Of a DNA stretch of 64,000 nucleotides, positions 26,414 to 33,928 are shown one piece after another. A program made the translations under genes and the position numbers. Under the pieces are notes generated by a model that worked only from the letters and a program-made list of their open reading frames with translations, did not search any database and was not told where the DNA came from. Source of the DNA: Duganella levis. Lineage in GTDB: Bacteria; Pseudomonadota; Gammaproteobacteria; Burkholderiales; Burkholderiaceae_D. Numbering within the stretch: position 1 is the first letter of the stretch; each line of letters starts with the position of its first letter. The DNA is taken from positions 372,001 to 436,000 of the forward strand of contig NZ_WWCT01000001.1 in assembly GCF_009857605.1 (NCBI RefSeq). The letters run 5' to 3'.

Positions 26414-27972
26414 CGACGCGCCTCCAGTTCCTGCGCCAGCAGCCGCCGGTCGATCTTGCCGTTGGGATTGCGCGGCAGGGGCTCGCTACGCATATCGATG
26501 CGCGCCGGCACCATGTAGGCTGGCAGACAACGCTTGCAGGCAGCCAGTAGCGCCGGACTGTTCAGCTCATCGCCCACTGCCACCAGCGCGATCGCCTGGC
26601 CCAGCGTCGGATGCGCGACGCCAAACGCGGCCGCCTCCGATACCAGCCCGGTCGCATACACCACCTCTTCCACTTCCGCCGGGCTGACGCGGTAGCCGGA
26701 AGTCTTGATCATGTCGTCAGTGCGGCCGATAAAGTACAGATAGCCTTCTTCGTCGGCACGCACGGTGTCGCCCGACCACACCGCCAGTTCCGCTATCGGC
26801 AAGCCGCCGCTACGGTCGGGCAAAGGCCGGAAGCGTTCCGCCGTGCGCGCCGCATCGTTCCAGTAGCCCATCGCCACCAGCGCGCCACGATGCACCAGTT
26901 CGCCCGGCTCGTTCGGACCGCACGGCGAACCATCGTTGCGCAGCACCAGGATTTCGGCGTTGGGAATGGCCTTGCCGATCGATTCAGGCCGGATCGCCAG
27001 CTGCTCCGGCGCCAGATAAGTCGAGCGGAACGCCTCGGTCAGCCCGTACATCAGATAGATTTCCACATGCGGCAGCGCCTTGCGCAGGGCTTTGATGGTG
27101 TGCTGCGGCATCACGCCGCCGGAGTTGGTGATATAGCGCAATCGGCGCGCATGATGCCAGCTCAGCTCCGACAGCTGTATCCACAGCGGCGGCACGCCCG
27201 CCAGACCGGTGATGCGATCGCGATCGACCGCGTCGATCACATCGCGCAACAGCAGGTGGTTGAGCAGCACGGCGCAGGCACCGACGGCAAACGCGGTGGT
27301 CAACTGGCTCAGGCCATAATCGAAACTGAGCGGTAGCACGCACAGCAATCGGTCTTCCGAGGTGTTATGCAGATACGTGGACACGCTGAGCGCGCCAGCC
27401 ACCAGATTGCGGTGCGACAGCACTACACCCTTGGGCTTGCCCGTGCTGCCGGAGGTGTACAGGATGGCGGCCATATCGCTGTCAATGCAGGGATGAAACT
27501 CCTGCGGGGCTGCCGCCAACATCGCTTCGCGCCACGAATGCAGTTTGATGCCGTTGGGCGCTTGCAACGCCTCCATCGACCCGATAATGATGACCGTATG
27601 CAGATCCGGGCAGCCGCCCAACGCCTCCGCCAACTGATTAAACCGCTCACGCGAGGTCACCAGAATGCGCACATTGCAGTCGGCGAGGATGTACGCCACT
27701 TGCTCCGCCTTCAGCACCGGATTGACCGGCACAAACACCGAACCCGCCACCGCCGCGCCAAACATGGCCACCACCGTCTCCTCGCGCTTCTCCAGATAGA
27801 CGGCCAGCCGCTCGCCGCGTCCCAGGCCATGATCCAGCCAGGCGTACGCAGCCTGCCGTACCATCTGCTCCAAAGCGCCATAATTCAGGCCCACGCCTTG
27901 ATAAGACAGTGCCTGCCGGTCCGGCACCTGGCGCGCCGACTGAAAGATACATTCGTGGATTAGCTGCGGCAT
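26410..27972 (-). CDS. acyl-CoA ligase (AMP-forming), exosortase A system-associated (TIGR03098-like)
   Basis: A 520-aa ANL-superfamily adenylating enzyme. The phosphate loop LYTSGSTGKPKGVV, the YGLTEA motif, the GRTDDMIKTSGYRVSP hinge and the C-terminal NGKIDRR with the catalytic Lys are all intact. It probably activates a carboxylic acid as acyl-AMP and loads it on CoA or on the carrier protein encoded divergently at 28827. The frame is open from an ATG at 28005, but 27972 is preferred: it matches the domain start and lies downstream of the proposed promoter. First gene of the minus-strand operon with the PLP decarboxylase and amidotransferase. Confidence 0.92.
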   Translation of the reverse strand: MPQLIHECIFQSARQVPDRQALSYQGVGLNYGALEQMVRQAAYAWLDHGLGRGERLAVYLEKREETVVAMFGAAVAGSVFVPVNPVLKAEQVAYILADCNVRILVTSRERFNQLAEALGGCPDLHTVIIIGSMEALQAPNGIKLHSWREAMLAAAPQEFHPCIDSDMAAILYTSGSTGKPKGVVLSHRNLVAGALSVSTYLHNTSEDRLLCVLPLSFDYGLSQLTTAFAVGACAVLLNHLLLRDVIDAVDRDRITGLAGVPPLWIQLSELSWHHARRLRYITNSGGVMPQHTIKALRKALPHVEIYLMYGLTEAFRSTYLAPEQLAIRPESIGKAIPNAEILVLRNDGSPCGPNEPGELVHRGALVAMGYWNDAARTAERFRPLPDRSGGLPIAELAVWSGDTVRADEEGYLYFIGRTDDMIKTSGYRVSPAEVEEVVYATGLVSEAAAFGVAHPTLGQAIALVAVGDELNSPALLAACKRCLPAYMVPARIDMRSEPLPRNPNGKIDRRLLAQELEARR

Positions 27973-28003
27973 GACGGTCAGCCTTCGCGATGGACGGTCC
28001 TCC

Positions 28004-28009
28004 ATGATC
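28004..28009 (-). promoter_or_regulatory. candidate -10 element of an FNR-dependent promoter for the acyl-CoA ligase operon
   Basis: On the minus strand GATCAT (4 of 6 matches to TATAAT) lies so that a start at about 27997 would put the centre of the FNR-type box at -41.5, the class II activation position. This leaves a leader of about 25 nt before the ATG at 27972. The -10 match alone is weak; the spacing gives it interest. Confidence 0.4.
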
Positions 28010-28031
28010 GGGACAAACTGCCGAGCCGTTC

Positions 28032-28045
28032 TTGATGCGCATCAA
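28032..28045. promoter_or_regulatory. perfect FNR/Anr-type binding site
   Basis: TTGATGCGCATCAA is a perfect 14-bp palindrome and an exact match to the FNR-family consensus TTGAT-N4-ATCAA. It lies in the divergent region between the acyl-CoA ligase operon (minus) and the GNAT-ACP-hydrolase operon (plus). About 0.06 exact matches are expected by chance in 64 kb of random sequence at equal base frequencies. It suggests oxygen- or redox-responsive control of this half of the EPS locus. Confidence 0.65.
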
Positions 28046-28064
28046 ACGCCACGCGCGCTTGTGC

Positions 28065-28080
28065 TGGCGCAAACCGTGCG
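28065..28080 (+). promoter_or_regulatory. weak sigma-54-like -24/-12 element
   Basis: TGGCGC-N5-GTGCG keeps the required GG-N10-GC spacing of RpoN promoters, 52 nt before the GNAT gene start. The same locus encodes PrsR, a regulator with the sigma-54-contacting GAFTGA motif. In GC-rich DNA the GG-N10-GC pattern is common, so confidence is low. Confidence 0.25.
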
Positions 28081-28131
28081 CGCCGCGCCCATAGTTTAAT
28101 CAGAACCCCGCTCCCGATCGAACTGACTGTC

Positions 28132-28860
28132 ATGAGCAAGCGCCTGCGTCTCACTCTCGCCCAACTTGGCTGGCTGAATACCGCCCTGTATCTGCTGGCG
28201 CGCGTGCTGGCGCGGGCCAGTGGCGGCCGCTGGACGCTGTTCCGCTACCTGTTTGTCGCCCAATATGTCAGCGATTCGCCGCTCACGCCGATGCGTGGTG
28301 CCGACATCAGTATCCACTCTCCCGATGTCAGCACGCCGCTGCCGGACGGCTATCCGCGCCCCGCGCATGTGGTGCGCGACCGTTACGCCCAAGGCGCCAG
28401 CACGCTGACGGCATGGCGAAACGGCCGGCTGGCCGGCTTTCTCTGGCTGATCCCAAATGCATACCAGGAGGACGAAGTCCGCGCGCGCTACCGGTTGTCG
28501 TCCCAACGCGAAAACTGGGATTTTGACGTCTGGGTGCGACCGGATGAGCGCCTCGGCTGGGTCTTCCGCCGATTATGGGAAACCGCGCGCCAGCAGCTGC
28601 GTGGACGCGGCGTGCGCTGGACCTGTAGCCGCATCTCGGCCTTCAATCCCGGCTCGTTGCGCGCGCATGCGCAGATCGGCGTGGTGCGGCTAGGCCACGC
28701 CGTGTTCCTGCGCTGCGGCCAGTGGCAGTGGATGGTATGCAGCCTGCGGCCCTATTTCCACTTGTCGCGCCACCCCGCATCCTTTCCCCAACTGATGTTC
28801 GACACCAGCCAGCTACAGGAGCCGTCATGCCCCAATTTTCGCAAGTCTGCCACATCCTGA
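28132..28860 (+). CDS. GNAT-like acyltransferase in the exosortase locus
   Basis: A 242-aa protein resembling GNAT N-acyltransferases: GRLAGFLWLIP corresponds to the central beta strands, DFDVWVRPDERLGWVF to the acyl-CoA-binding region and FNPGSLRAHAQIG to the late conserved NxxS/A-type segment. It is the first gene of the plus operon and ends 34 nt inside the carrier-protein gene. It may transfer the group activated by the ligase/carrier-protein pair. Substrate unknown; the family match is by pattern only. Confidence 0.75.
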   Translation: MSKRLRLTLAQLGWLNTALYLLARVLARASGGRWTLFRYLFVAQYVSDSPLTPMRGADISIHSPDVSTPLPDGYPRPAHVVRDRYAQGASTLTAWRNGRLAGFLWLIPNAYQEDEVRARYRLSSQRENWDFDVWVRPDERLGWVFRRLWETARQQLRGRGVRWTCSRISAFNPGSLRAHAQIGVVRLGHAVFLRCGQWQWMVCSLRPYFHLSRHPASFPQLMFDTSQLQEPSCPNFRKSATS

Positions 28861-29069
28861 GAAGCACCCTCTCCCTCGGCCACATGCAGCTGACCGAAGA
28901 CACGCCGCTGCTGGGCAGCCTGCCGGAGCTGGACTCGATGGCGGTGGCCAACCTGATCGTCGCGCTGGAACAGCACTTCGGCTTCGAAGTCCAGGACGAC
29001 GAAATCAGCGCCCGCCACTTCGCCACGGTTGGCTCCCTGGCCAGCTTCGTCGCCAGCAAGACGGCCTGA
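28827..29069 (+). CDS. acyl carrier protein
   Basis: An 80-aa acidic four-helix-type carrier protein. Ser37 in ELDSMAVANLI is the phosphopantetheine attachment site at the expected position. The ATG at 28827 follows an ACAGGAG ribosome-binding site at 28815-28821; the longer open frame upstream is not used. It overlaps the GNAT gene by 34 nt and ends 2 nt before the hydrolase 2 start. It probably carries the acyl group activated by the divergently encoded ligase. Confidence 0.93.
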   Translation: MPQFSQVCHILRSTLSLGHMQLTEDTPLLGSLPELDSMAVANLIVALEQHFGFEVQDDEISARHFATVGSLASFVASKTA

Positions 29070-29071
29070 CC

Positions 29072-29911
29072 GTGGACGCCGCCTCCCTTGCCGCCCTGCC
29101 GTTCTTCCTCAATGCCGATGAGGGCGAACGCTTTTGCCTGTACCACGCGCCAGAAATAGGCACGCCGTCGCGCGGCGCCATCCTCTACGTCCATCCGTTT
29201 GCGGAAGAATTGAACAAGAGCCGGCGCATGGTGGCGTTGCAGGCCCGCGCCTATGCACAGGCAGGCTTCGGCGTGCTGCAAATCGATCTGTTCGGATGCG
29301 GCGACAGCAGCGGCGAGCTGCCGCAAGCCCGGTGGGATACCTGGCTGAGCGACCTGACACGCGCATGGCACTGGCTGCAAGCACGCCACACCGGCCCGCG
29401 CTACCTGTGGGGGTTGCGTCTGGGCGCCTTGCTGGCGCTGGACTTTGCCACGCGCGTGCGGCCGGATGGCGTAATCCTGTGGCAGCCCGCCCTGAGCGGA
29501 CGCGCGCATCTGAACCAGTTCGTGCGGTTGCAAAGCGCGGCGCGACTGTTCTCCAATCCGCCGGCGGCCGAGCAAAGCACGGAAATCGCCGGCTACCTGA
29601 TGTCGCCCGCGCTGTCGGCCGCCATCGGCCAGCTGGATGCGGAAGCGCTGGCGCCGCGCTGCCCGGTGCAGTGGATGGAACTGAGTCCCGCGCCACAGGA
29701 CGCCGCCGCCGACTACGCCAGCGCGGCAGGCAACAACCACGCGACATTGCAGCCAGCGTCCGAAGTGTTGATCGAGCGCTGGCGCCAGAGCGGCGCCAGG
29801 GTGCAGGCTTATCCCGTCCACGGCGAGGCTTTCTGGACCAGCAGCGAAATCGGCGTCGCGCCCGAGCTACTGGCCGCAACCACTGCCGCCGCCCCCAGGG
29901 AGCCGACATAA
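29072..29911 (+). CDS. alpha/beta hydrolase-fold protein, exosortase A system hydrolase 2 (TIGR03101-like)
   Basis: A 279-aa alpha/beta hydrolase-fold protein with a GTG start 2 nt after the ACP stop. VHPFAEELNKSRRM gives the oxyanion-hole region and QIDLFGCGDSSGEL the strand 4 turn. At the nucleophile elbow the sequence is WGLRLG, so Arg116 stands where Ser, Cys or Asp should be. Either it is not a classical hydrolase or it uses another mechanism. It is followed by hydrolase 1 through a TAATG overlap; the two are a conserved pair in exosortase A loci. Confidence 0.9.
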   Translation: MDAASLAALPFFLNADEGERFCLYHAPEIGTPSRGAILYVHPFAEELNKSRRMVALQARAYAQAGFGVLQIDLFGCGDSSGELPQARWDTWLSDLTRAWHWLQARHTGPRYLWGLRLGALLALDFATRVRPDGVILWQPALSGRAHLNQFVRLQSAARLFSNPPAAEQSTEIAGYLMSPALSAAIGQLDAEALAPRCPVQWMELSPAPQDAAADYASAAGNNHATLQPASEVLIERWRQSGARVQAYPVHGEAFWTSSEIGVAPELLAATTAAAPREPT

Positions 29912-30738
29912 TGCCGCAGCAACGCGTACTCCAATTCACTTGCCAGGACTGCTGGCTGTTCGGCATCCTCCATATGCCGGACCAGCCGTCGACGCGCGGC
30001 GTATTGATCGTCACCGGCGGCCCGCAATATCGCATCGGCAGCCATCGCCAGTTCGTGCTGCTGGCGCGCCACCTGGCCGAACACAATGTGCCGGTGATGC
30101 GCTTCGACTATCGCGGCATGGGCGACAGCGAAGGCGAGATGCGCGATTTCGAATCGATCCAGGACGACCTGGAAGCGGCCATCGGCCAGTTCTTCAACGC
30201 CATGCCAGTATTGAAGGAGCTGGTGCTATGGGGCCTGTGCGACGGCGCCACCGCCGCTGCCTTTCACGCGCCGGACGATCCACGCATCGCGGGCCTGATC
30301 ATGCTCAACCCGTGGGTGCGCACCACACAAGGCGAAGCCCGCACCACGCTGCGCCACTACTACCTGCAGCGCATCCGTGACGGTGAATTCTGGCGCAAGC
30401 TGGCGCAGGGCCGCTTCGGCGTGCGCCGCGCACTCTCGTCCTTCCGCCAGGTGGCGACGGCCGCCGGCCAGCCGTCCGCGCAAATTGAATCGCTGCCGGA
30501 ACGGCTGCACCAGGCGCTGTGCCGCTTCCGCGGCCAGATCCTCATCATCCTGAGCGGCGCCGATCTGGGTGCGCGCGAATTCATGGCGCTACCACGCCAG
30601 AGCGCCCATTGGCGCACGTTGCTGGCATCACCTCGCGTGCGCCAGACCATCATCCCGCACGCCAACCACACCTTTGCCCGCCAGGTCTGGCGCGACGAAG
30701 TCGCCGACATCTGCACCAAATGGATACGAGCATGGTAA
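29911..30738 (+). CDS. alpha/beta hydrolase, exosortase A system hydrolase 1 (TIGR03100-like)
   Basis: A 275-aa alpha/beta hydrolase. VTGGPQYRIGSHRQF supplies the oxyanion region, FDYRGMGDSEG the acid-turn region and PHANHTF a late His candidate. The nucleophile elbow is WGLCDG, so Cys110 replaces the usual Ser, as in dienelactone-hydrolase-like enzymes. AGGGAG lies 8 nt before the ATG, which overlaps the previous stop (TAATG). It could act as a thioesterase or acyltransferase on carrier-protein-bound intermediates; this is inference. Confidence 0.9.
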   Translation: MPQQRVLQFTCQDCWLFGILHMPDQPSTRGVLIVTGGPQYRIGSHRQFVLLARHLAEHNVPVMRFDYRGMGDSEGEMRDFESIQDDLEAAIGQFFNAMPVLKELVLWGLCDGATAAAFHAPDDPRIAGLIMLNPWVRTTQGEARTTLRHYYLQRIRDGEFWRKLAQGRFGVRRALSSFRQVATAAGQPSAQIESLPERLHQALCRFRGQILIILSGADLGAREFMALPRQSAHWRTLLASPRVRQTIIPHANHTFARQVWRDEVADICTKWIRAW

Positions 30739-31982
30739 AGCGCGTGCTGATGATCGCCTATCACTACCCGCCGATGCGCGGTGGCAGCGGCATCCACCGC
30801 ACGCTGGCCTTTACCCAATACCTGCCGCAACTGGGCTGGCAACCGATGGTGCTGTCGGTCAGCCCCAATGCCTATCCGGACTACAGCCGCGCCGACGCGG
30901 TGCCGCAAGTGCCGGTGCACCGCAGCTTTGCGCTCGATGCGGCGCGCCAACTGGCCATCGCCGGCCGCTATCCGTCCCTGCTGGCGCAGCCGGACCGCTG
31001 GATTTCATGGTGGCTCAGCGCCGTGCCCACCGGCTTGCGGCTGATACGCCAATACCAGCCGCAGTTCATCTGGTCCAGCTACCCGATCGCCACCGCGCAT
31101 CTGATCGGCCTCACGCTGCATCGCCTGACCGGCATTCCATGGATTGCCGACCAGCGCGATCCGATGATCGATACCGACTACCCGCCGGACCCGCGCCGCC
31201 GCCGCATCCACGGCTGGATTGAGCAGCAGGCCATGCAACGCGGCGCGGCCGTCATCTGCACAACGCCAGGCGCCGTGCGCGACTTGCGTCACCGTTTTCC
31301 GCGAGCGGATACCCGCCGCATTGCCCTGATCGAAAACGGCTACGACGAGGTGAGTTTCATCGGCGCGGAAATCGCTACCCCGCGTGCCACGTCGTCGCCC
31401 GGTCCTTTCCGGTTGCTGCACAGTGGCGTCATCTACCCGTCGGAGCGCGACCCCGGCGCACTGTTTGCCGCATTGGCGCGCCTGCTGGCGCAAGGCGAGA
31501 TACAGCCGGCAAGCTTTCGCCTCGTGCTACGCGCCAGCGGCCACGACGCCTATCTGCAAGGCCTGATCGCACGCCACCCGCACCTGGCGCCAATCATTGA
31601 ACTGGCGCCGCCCTTGTTGTACCAAGAGGCGCTGGCCGAAATGCTGACGGCCGACGGCCTGCTGCTGCTCCAGGCGGAAAACTGCAACGGCCAGATTCCG
31701 GCCAAATTGTACGAGTACCTGCGTGCCCGCCGTCCGCTGCTGGCCTTGACCCACCCGGACGGCGACACTGCCGGCCTGCTGCGTCGCGCCGGCATCCACA
31801 CCACGGCGCGGCTGGATTGCGTTGACGATATCGCTACCGCGCTGCGCCACTTCCTGCGCCTGTGCCGCCAGCAGCAAGCGCCAACCGCACCACCGGCACT
31901 GATCGCCCGCCACTCGCGCGCAGCGCGCACCCGCAAACTGGCCGCGCTGCTGGACCGTCTCCACAGCAAGGAATCAATATGA
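30732..31982 (+). CDS. GT4-like glycosyltransferase
   Basis: A 416-aa GT-B glycosyltransferase-like protein. VLMIAYHYPPMRGGSGIHR starts the acceptor domain; DQRDPMIDTDYPP and the later LLQAENCNGQIPAKLYEYLRARRPLL are typical of a GT4-like subgroup of EPS loci. It overlaps hydrolase 1 by 7 nt (an in-frame ATG at 30720 is an alternative start) and its stop overlaps the TPR gene start (ATGA). Confidence 0.85.
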   Translation: MVKRVLMIAYHYPPMRGGSGIHRTLAFTQYLPQLGWQPMVLSVSPNAYPDYSRADAVPQVPVHRSFALDAARQLAIAGRYPSLLAQPDRWISWWLSAVPTGLRLIRQYQPQFIWSSYPIATAHLIGLTLHRLTGIPWIADQRDPMIDTDYPPDPRRRRIHGWIEQQAMQRGAAVICTTPGAVRDLRHRFPRADTRRIALIENGYDEVSFIGAEIATPRATSSPGPFRLLHSGVIYPSERDPGALFAALARLLAQGEIQPASFRLVLRASGHDAYLQGLIARHPHLAPIIELAPPLLYQEALAEMLTADGLLLLQAENCNGQIPAKLYEYLRARRPLLALTHPDGDTAGLLRRAGIHTTARLDCVDDIATALRHFLRLCRQQQAPTAPPALIARHSRAARTRKLAALLDRLHSKESI

Positions 31983-32587
31983 AACCCCTCGCCATCGCCC
32001 TGATCCTGTTCTGCGCAAACGCCGCAGCAGCCGACGACTGTCCGCCCTACGTCAAGCACAATCCCGGCGGCGACTACAGCAGCCCCGACGACCGTCAGGG
32101 CCTGAGCGTAGTGGAAAACTACCACTTCACTCCCGACGTCGAGCGCCTGGTACGCGGCGCCAGCGGTCCATTGGGCGCCGACATCGGCTACACGCTGGAA
32201 CACTTCCCCAACCATCCGCGCGCATTGTCGGCCATGTCGCGCCTGGCGCTGCGCGACAAGAACCGCAAACCTCACGGCGCCCACTACACGGTGGAATGCT
32301 TCTTCAACCGCGCACTGGGTTTCCGTCCCGACGACGCCCGCGTCCATTCGCTGTATGGCGCCTATCTGCTGGCGATCGGCCAGACCGACACCGCGCTGGA
32401 ACACCTGGAGGAATCAGCGCGGCTGGAGCCATCCAATCCCACCGCCCACTACAACTTGGGCCTGCTGTACGTGAAGAAGAAAGACTACGACAAAGCCCGC
32501 GCCAGCGCACAAAAGGCCTACGGCATGGGCTTTCCGCTGCCCGGCCTGAAAAACAAGCTGACCGCCGCCGGCGAGTGGCGCGAGTGA
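31979..32587 (+). CDS. exported TPR-repeat protein
   Basis: A 202-aa protein with a signal peptide (about residues 1-19, cleavage after an Ala-rich stretch before DDCPPY) and at least two TPR units in the C-terminal half (ARVHSLYGAYLLAIGQTDTA; PTAHYNLGLLYVKKKDYDKA). It has a good AAGGA site before the ATG and overlaps the glycosyltransferase stop. Likely a periplasmic scaffold for EPS assembly or export. Its stop abuts the stop of the convergent prsR gene. Confidence 0.82.
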   Translation: MKPLAIALILFCANAAAADDCPPYVKHNPGGDYSSPDDRQGLSVVENYHFTPDVERLVRGASGPLGADIGYTLEHFPNHPRALSAMSRLALRDKNRKPHGAHYTVECFFNRALGFRPDDARVHSLYGAYLLAIGQTDTALEHLEESARLEPSNPTAHYNLGLLYVKKKDYDKARASAQKAYGMGFPLPGLKNKLTAAGEWRE

Positions 32588-33928
32588 TTACTTCAAGCCG
32601 TGGTGATTCATTAAATCGTACAAGGTCGGCCGGCTCACGCCCAATAGCTCCGCCGCCTTGACGATATTCCCATCCGCCCGCGCCAGCGCCTTCACCATCA
32701 CCCTATATTCAGCCGTCTCTCGCACCTGTCGCAGGTTAACGGATTCCTCCTGCCCATCCGGTAGCCCAAGATCGGCAGGTGTGATCTGCGGCCCTTCCGC
32801 CATGATGACGGCGCGACGAATACAGTTCTCCATCTCGCGCACATTGCCCGGCCATGCGTAGGCCTCGATGGCGGCCAGCGCCTCCACGCTGAATGCCAGC
32901 AGCGAGCGTGATTCGCCGGCACAGAACTTGTTGCGGAAGTGATGCGCCAACAGCGCGCAGTCGCCGGCGCGGTCGCGCAACGGCGGTATCGTCAGCACGA
33001 TCTCGCTCAGGCGATAGTACAGATCTTCACGAAAGCCACCTTCCGCCGACAGCGTCTTCAGATTGCGATGTGTGGCGCAGACCACGCGTACGTCGATGCT
33101 GATCTCACTGCGTCCGCCCACCCGCTCGATCACGCGCTCCTGTAAAAAGCGCAGCAGCTTGGCCTGCAACGCCAGCGCCATGTCGCCAATTTCGTCGAAG
33201 AAGAAAGTGCCGCCGTGCGCCAGTTCCAGTTTGCCGGGTGTCTGCCGCTGCGCGCCGGTAAACGCGCCTTTCTCGTAGCCGAATAACTCGCTCTCCAGCA
33301 GATGCTCCGGAATCGCCGCGCAATTGATCGCCACAAAGCGCTTCTCATGGCGCGTACTCAGGTTATGCAGGCCGCGCGCAATCAACTCCTTGCCGCTGCC
33401 CGAGTCACCCAGCAGCATCACCGTGGCCGAGGACGGCGCCACCTTCTCCACGCTACGACACAGTTTCAGCATCACCGGATCGCGGCTGATGATGCCGGCC
33501 AGCGGCGAATCGGACTGAATCTGTAGCATGCGGCGGTTTTCCTGCTGCATGGCGTGCAGATAGAAGGCCCGCGCAATCACCAGCGACAGCGTGTCCGCGT
33601 CCATCGGTTTCTGATGAAAGTCGTAGGCGCCCATGCCGATGGCCTTTAGCGCATTGGCGCGCTCCTGGTTACCGGACAGGATGATCACCTTAGTGTCCGG
33701 CGCTGCGGCCAGTATCTGCGCCAGCAGCGCCAGACCTTCGCTGGCGCCGTCGGGATCGGGCGGCAAGCCGAGGTCCATGGTCACCACCGCCGGCTGGTGA
33801 CGGCGTAATTGTGCCAATGCGGATTCGCGGTCGTCTGCGGTGACGACGTCATAGGCGTCCAGACTCCAGCGCAGCTGCTTTTGCAGTCCCGCGTCGTCTT
33901 CGACCACCAGTAGCTTATTCTTGCCCAT
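32588..33928 (-). CDS. prsR: PEP-CTERM-box response regulator, sigma-54 activator
   Basis: A 446-aa NtrC-type regulator. The receiver domain (1-120) has the acidic pocket EDD (10-12) and phospho-acceptor Asp52. The AAA+ domain has Walker A GDSGSGKE and the sigma-54-contact loop GAFTGA, so it activates RpoN promoters. The C-terminus has a Fis-type helix-turn-helix (NIVKAAELLGVSRPTLYDLM). It overlaps the kinase gene prsK by 14 nt. In related bacteria PrsK/PrsR with RpoN controls PEP-CTERM protein expression. Confidence 0.95.
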   Translation of the reverse strand: MGKNKLLVVEDDAGLQKQLRWSLDAYDVVTADDRESALAQLRRHQPAVVTMDLGLPPDPDGASEGLALLAQILAAAPDTKVIILSGNQERANALKAIGMGAYDFHQKPMDADTLSLVIARAFYLHAMQQENRRMLQIQSDSPLAGIISRDPVMLKLCRSVEKVAPSSATVMLLGDSGSGKELIARGLHNLSTRHEKRFVAINCAAIPEHLLESELFGYEKGAFTGAQRQTPGKLELAHGGTFFFDEIGDMALALQAKLLRFLQERVIERVGGRSEISIDVRVVCATHRNLKTLSAEGGFREDLYYRLSEIVLTIPPLRDRAGDCALLAHHFRNKFCAGESRSLLAFSVEALAAIEAYAWPGNVREMENCIRRAVIMAEGPQITPADLGLPDGQEESVNLRQVRETAEYRVMVKALARADGNIVKAAELLGVSRPTLYDLMNHHGLK

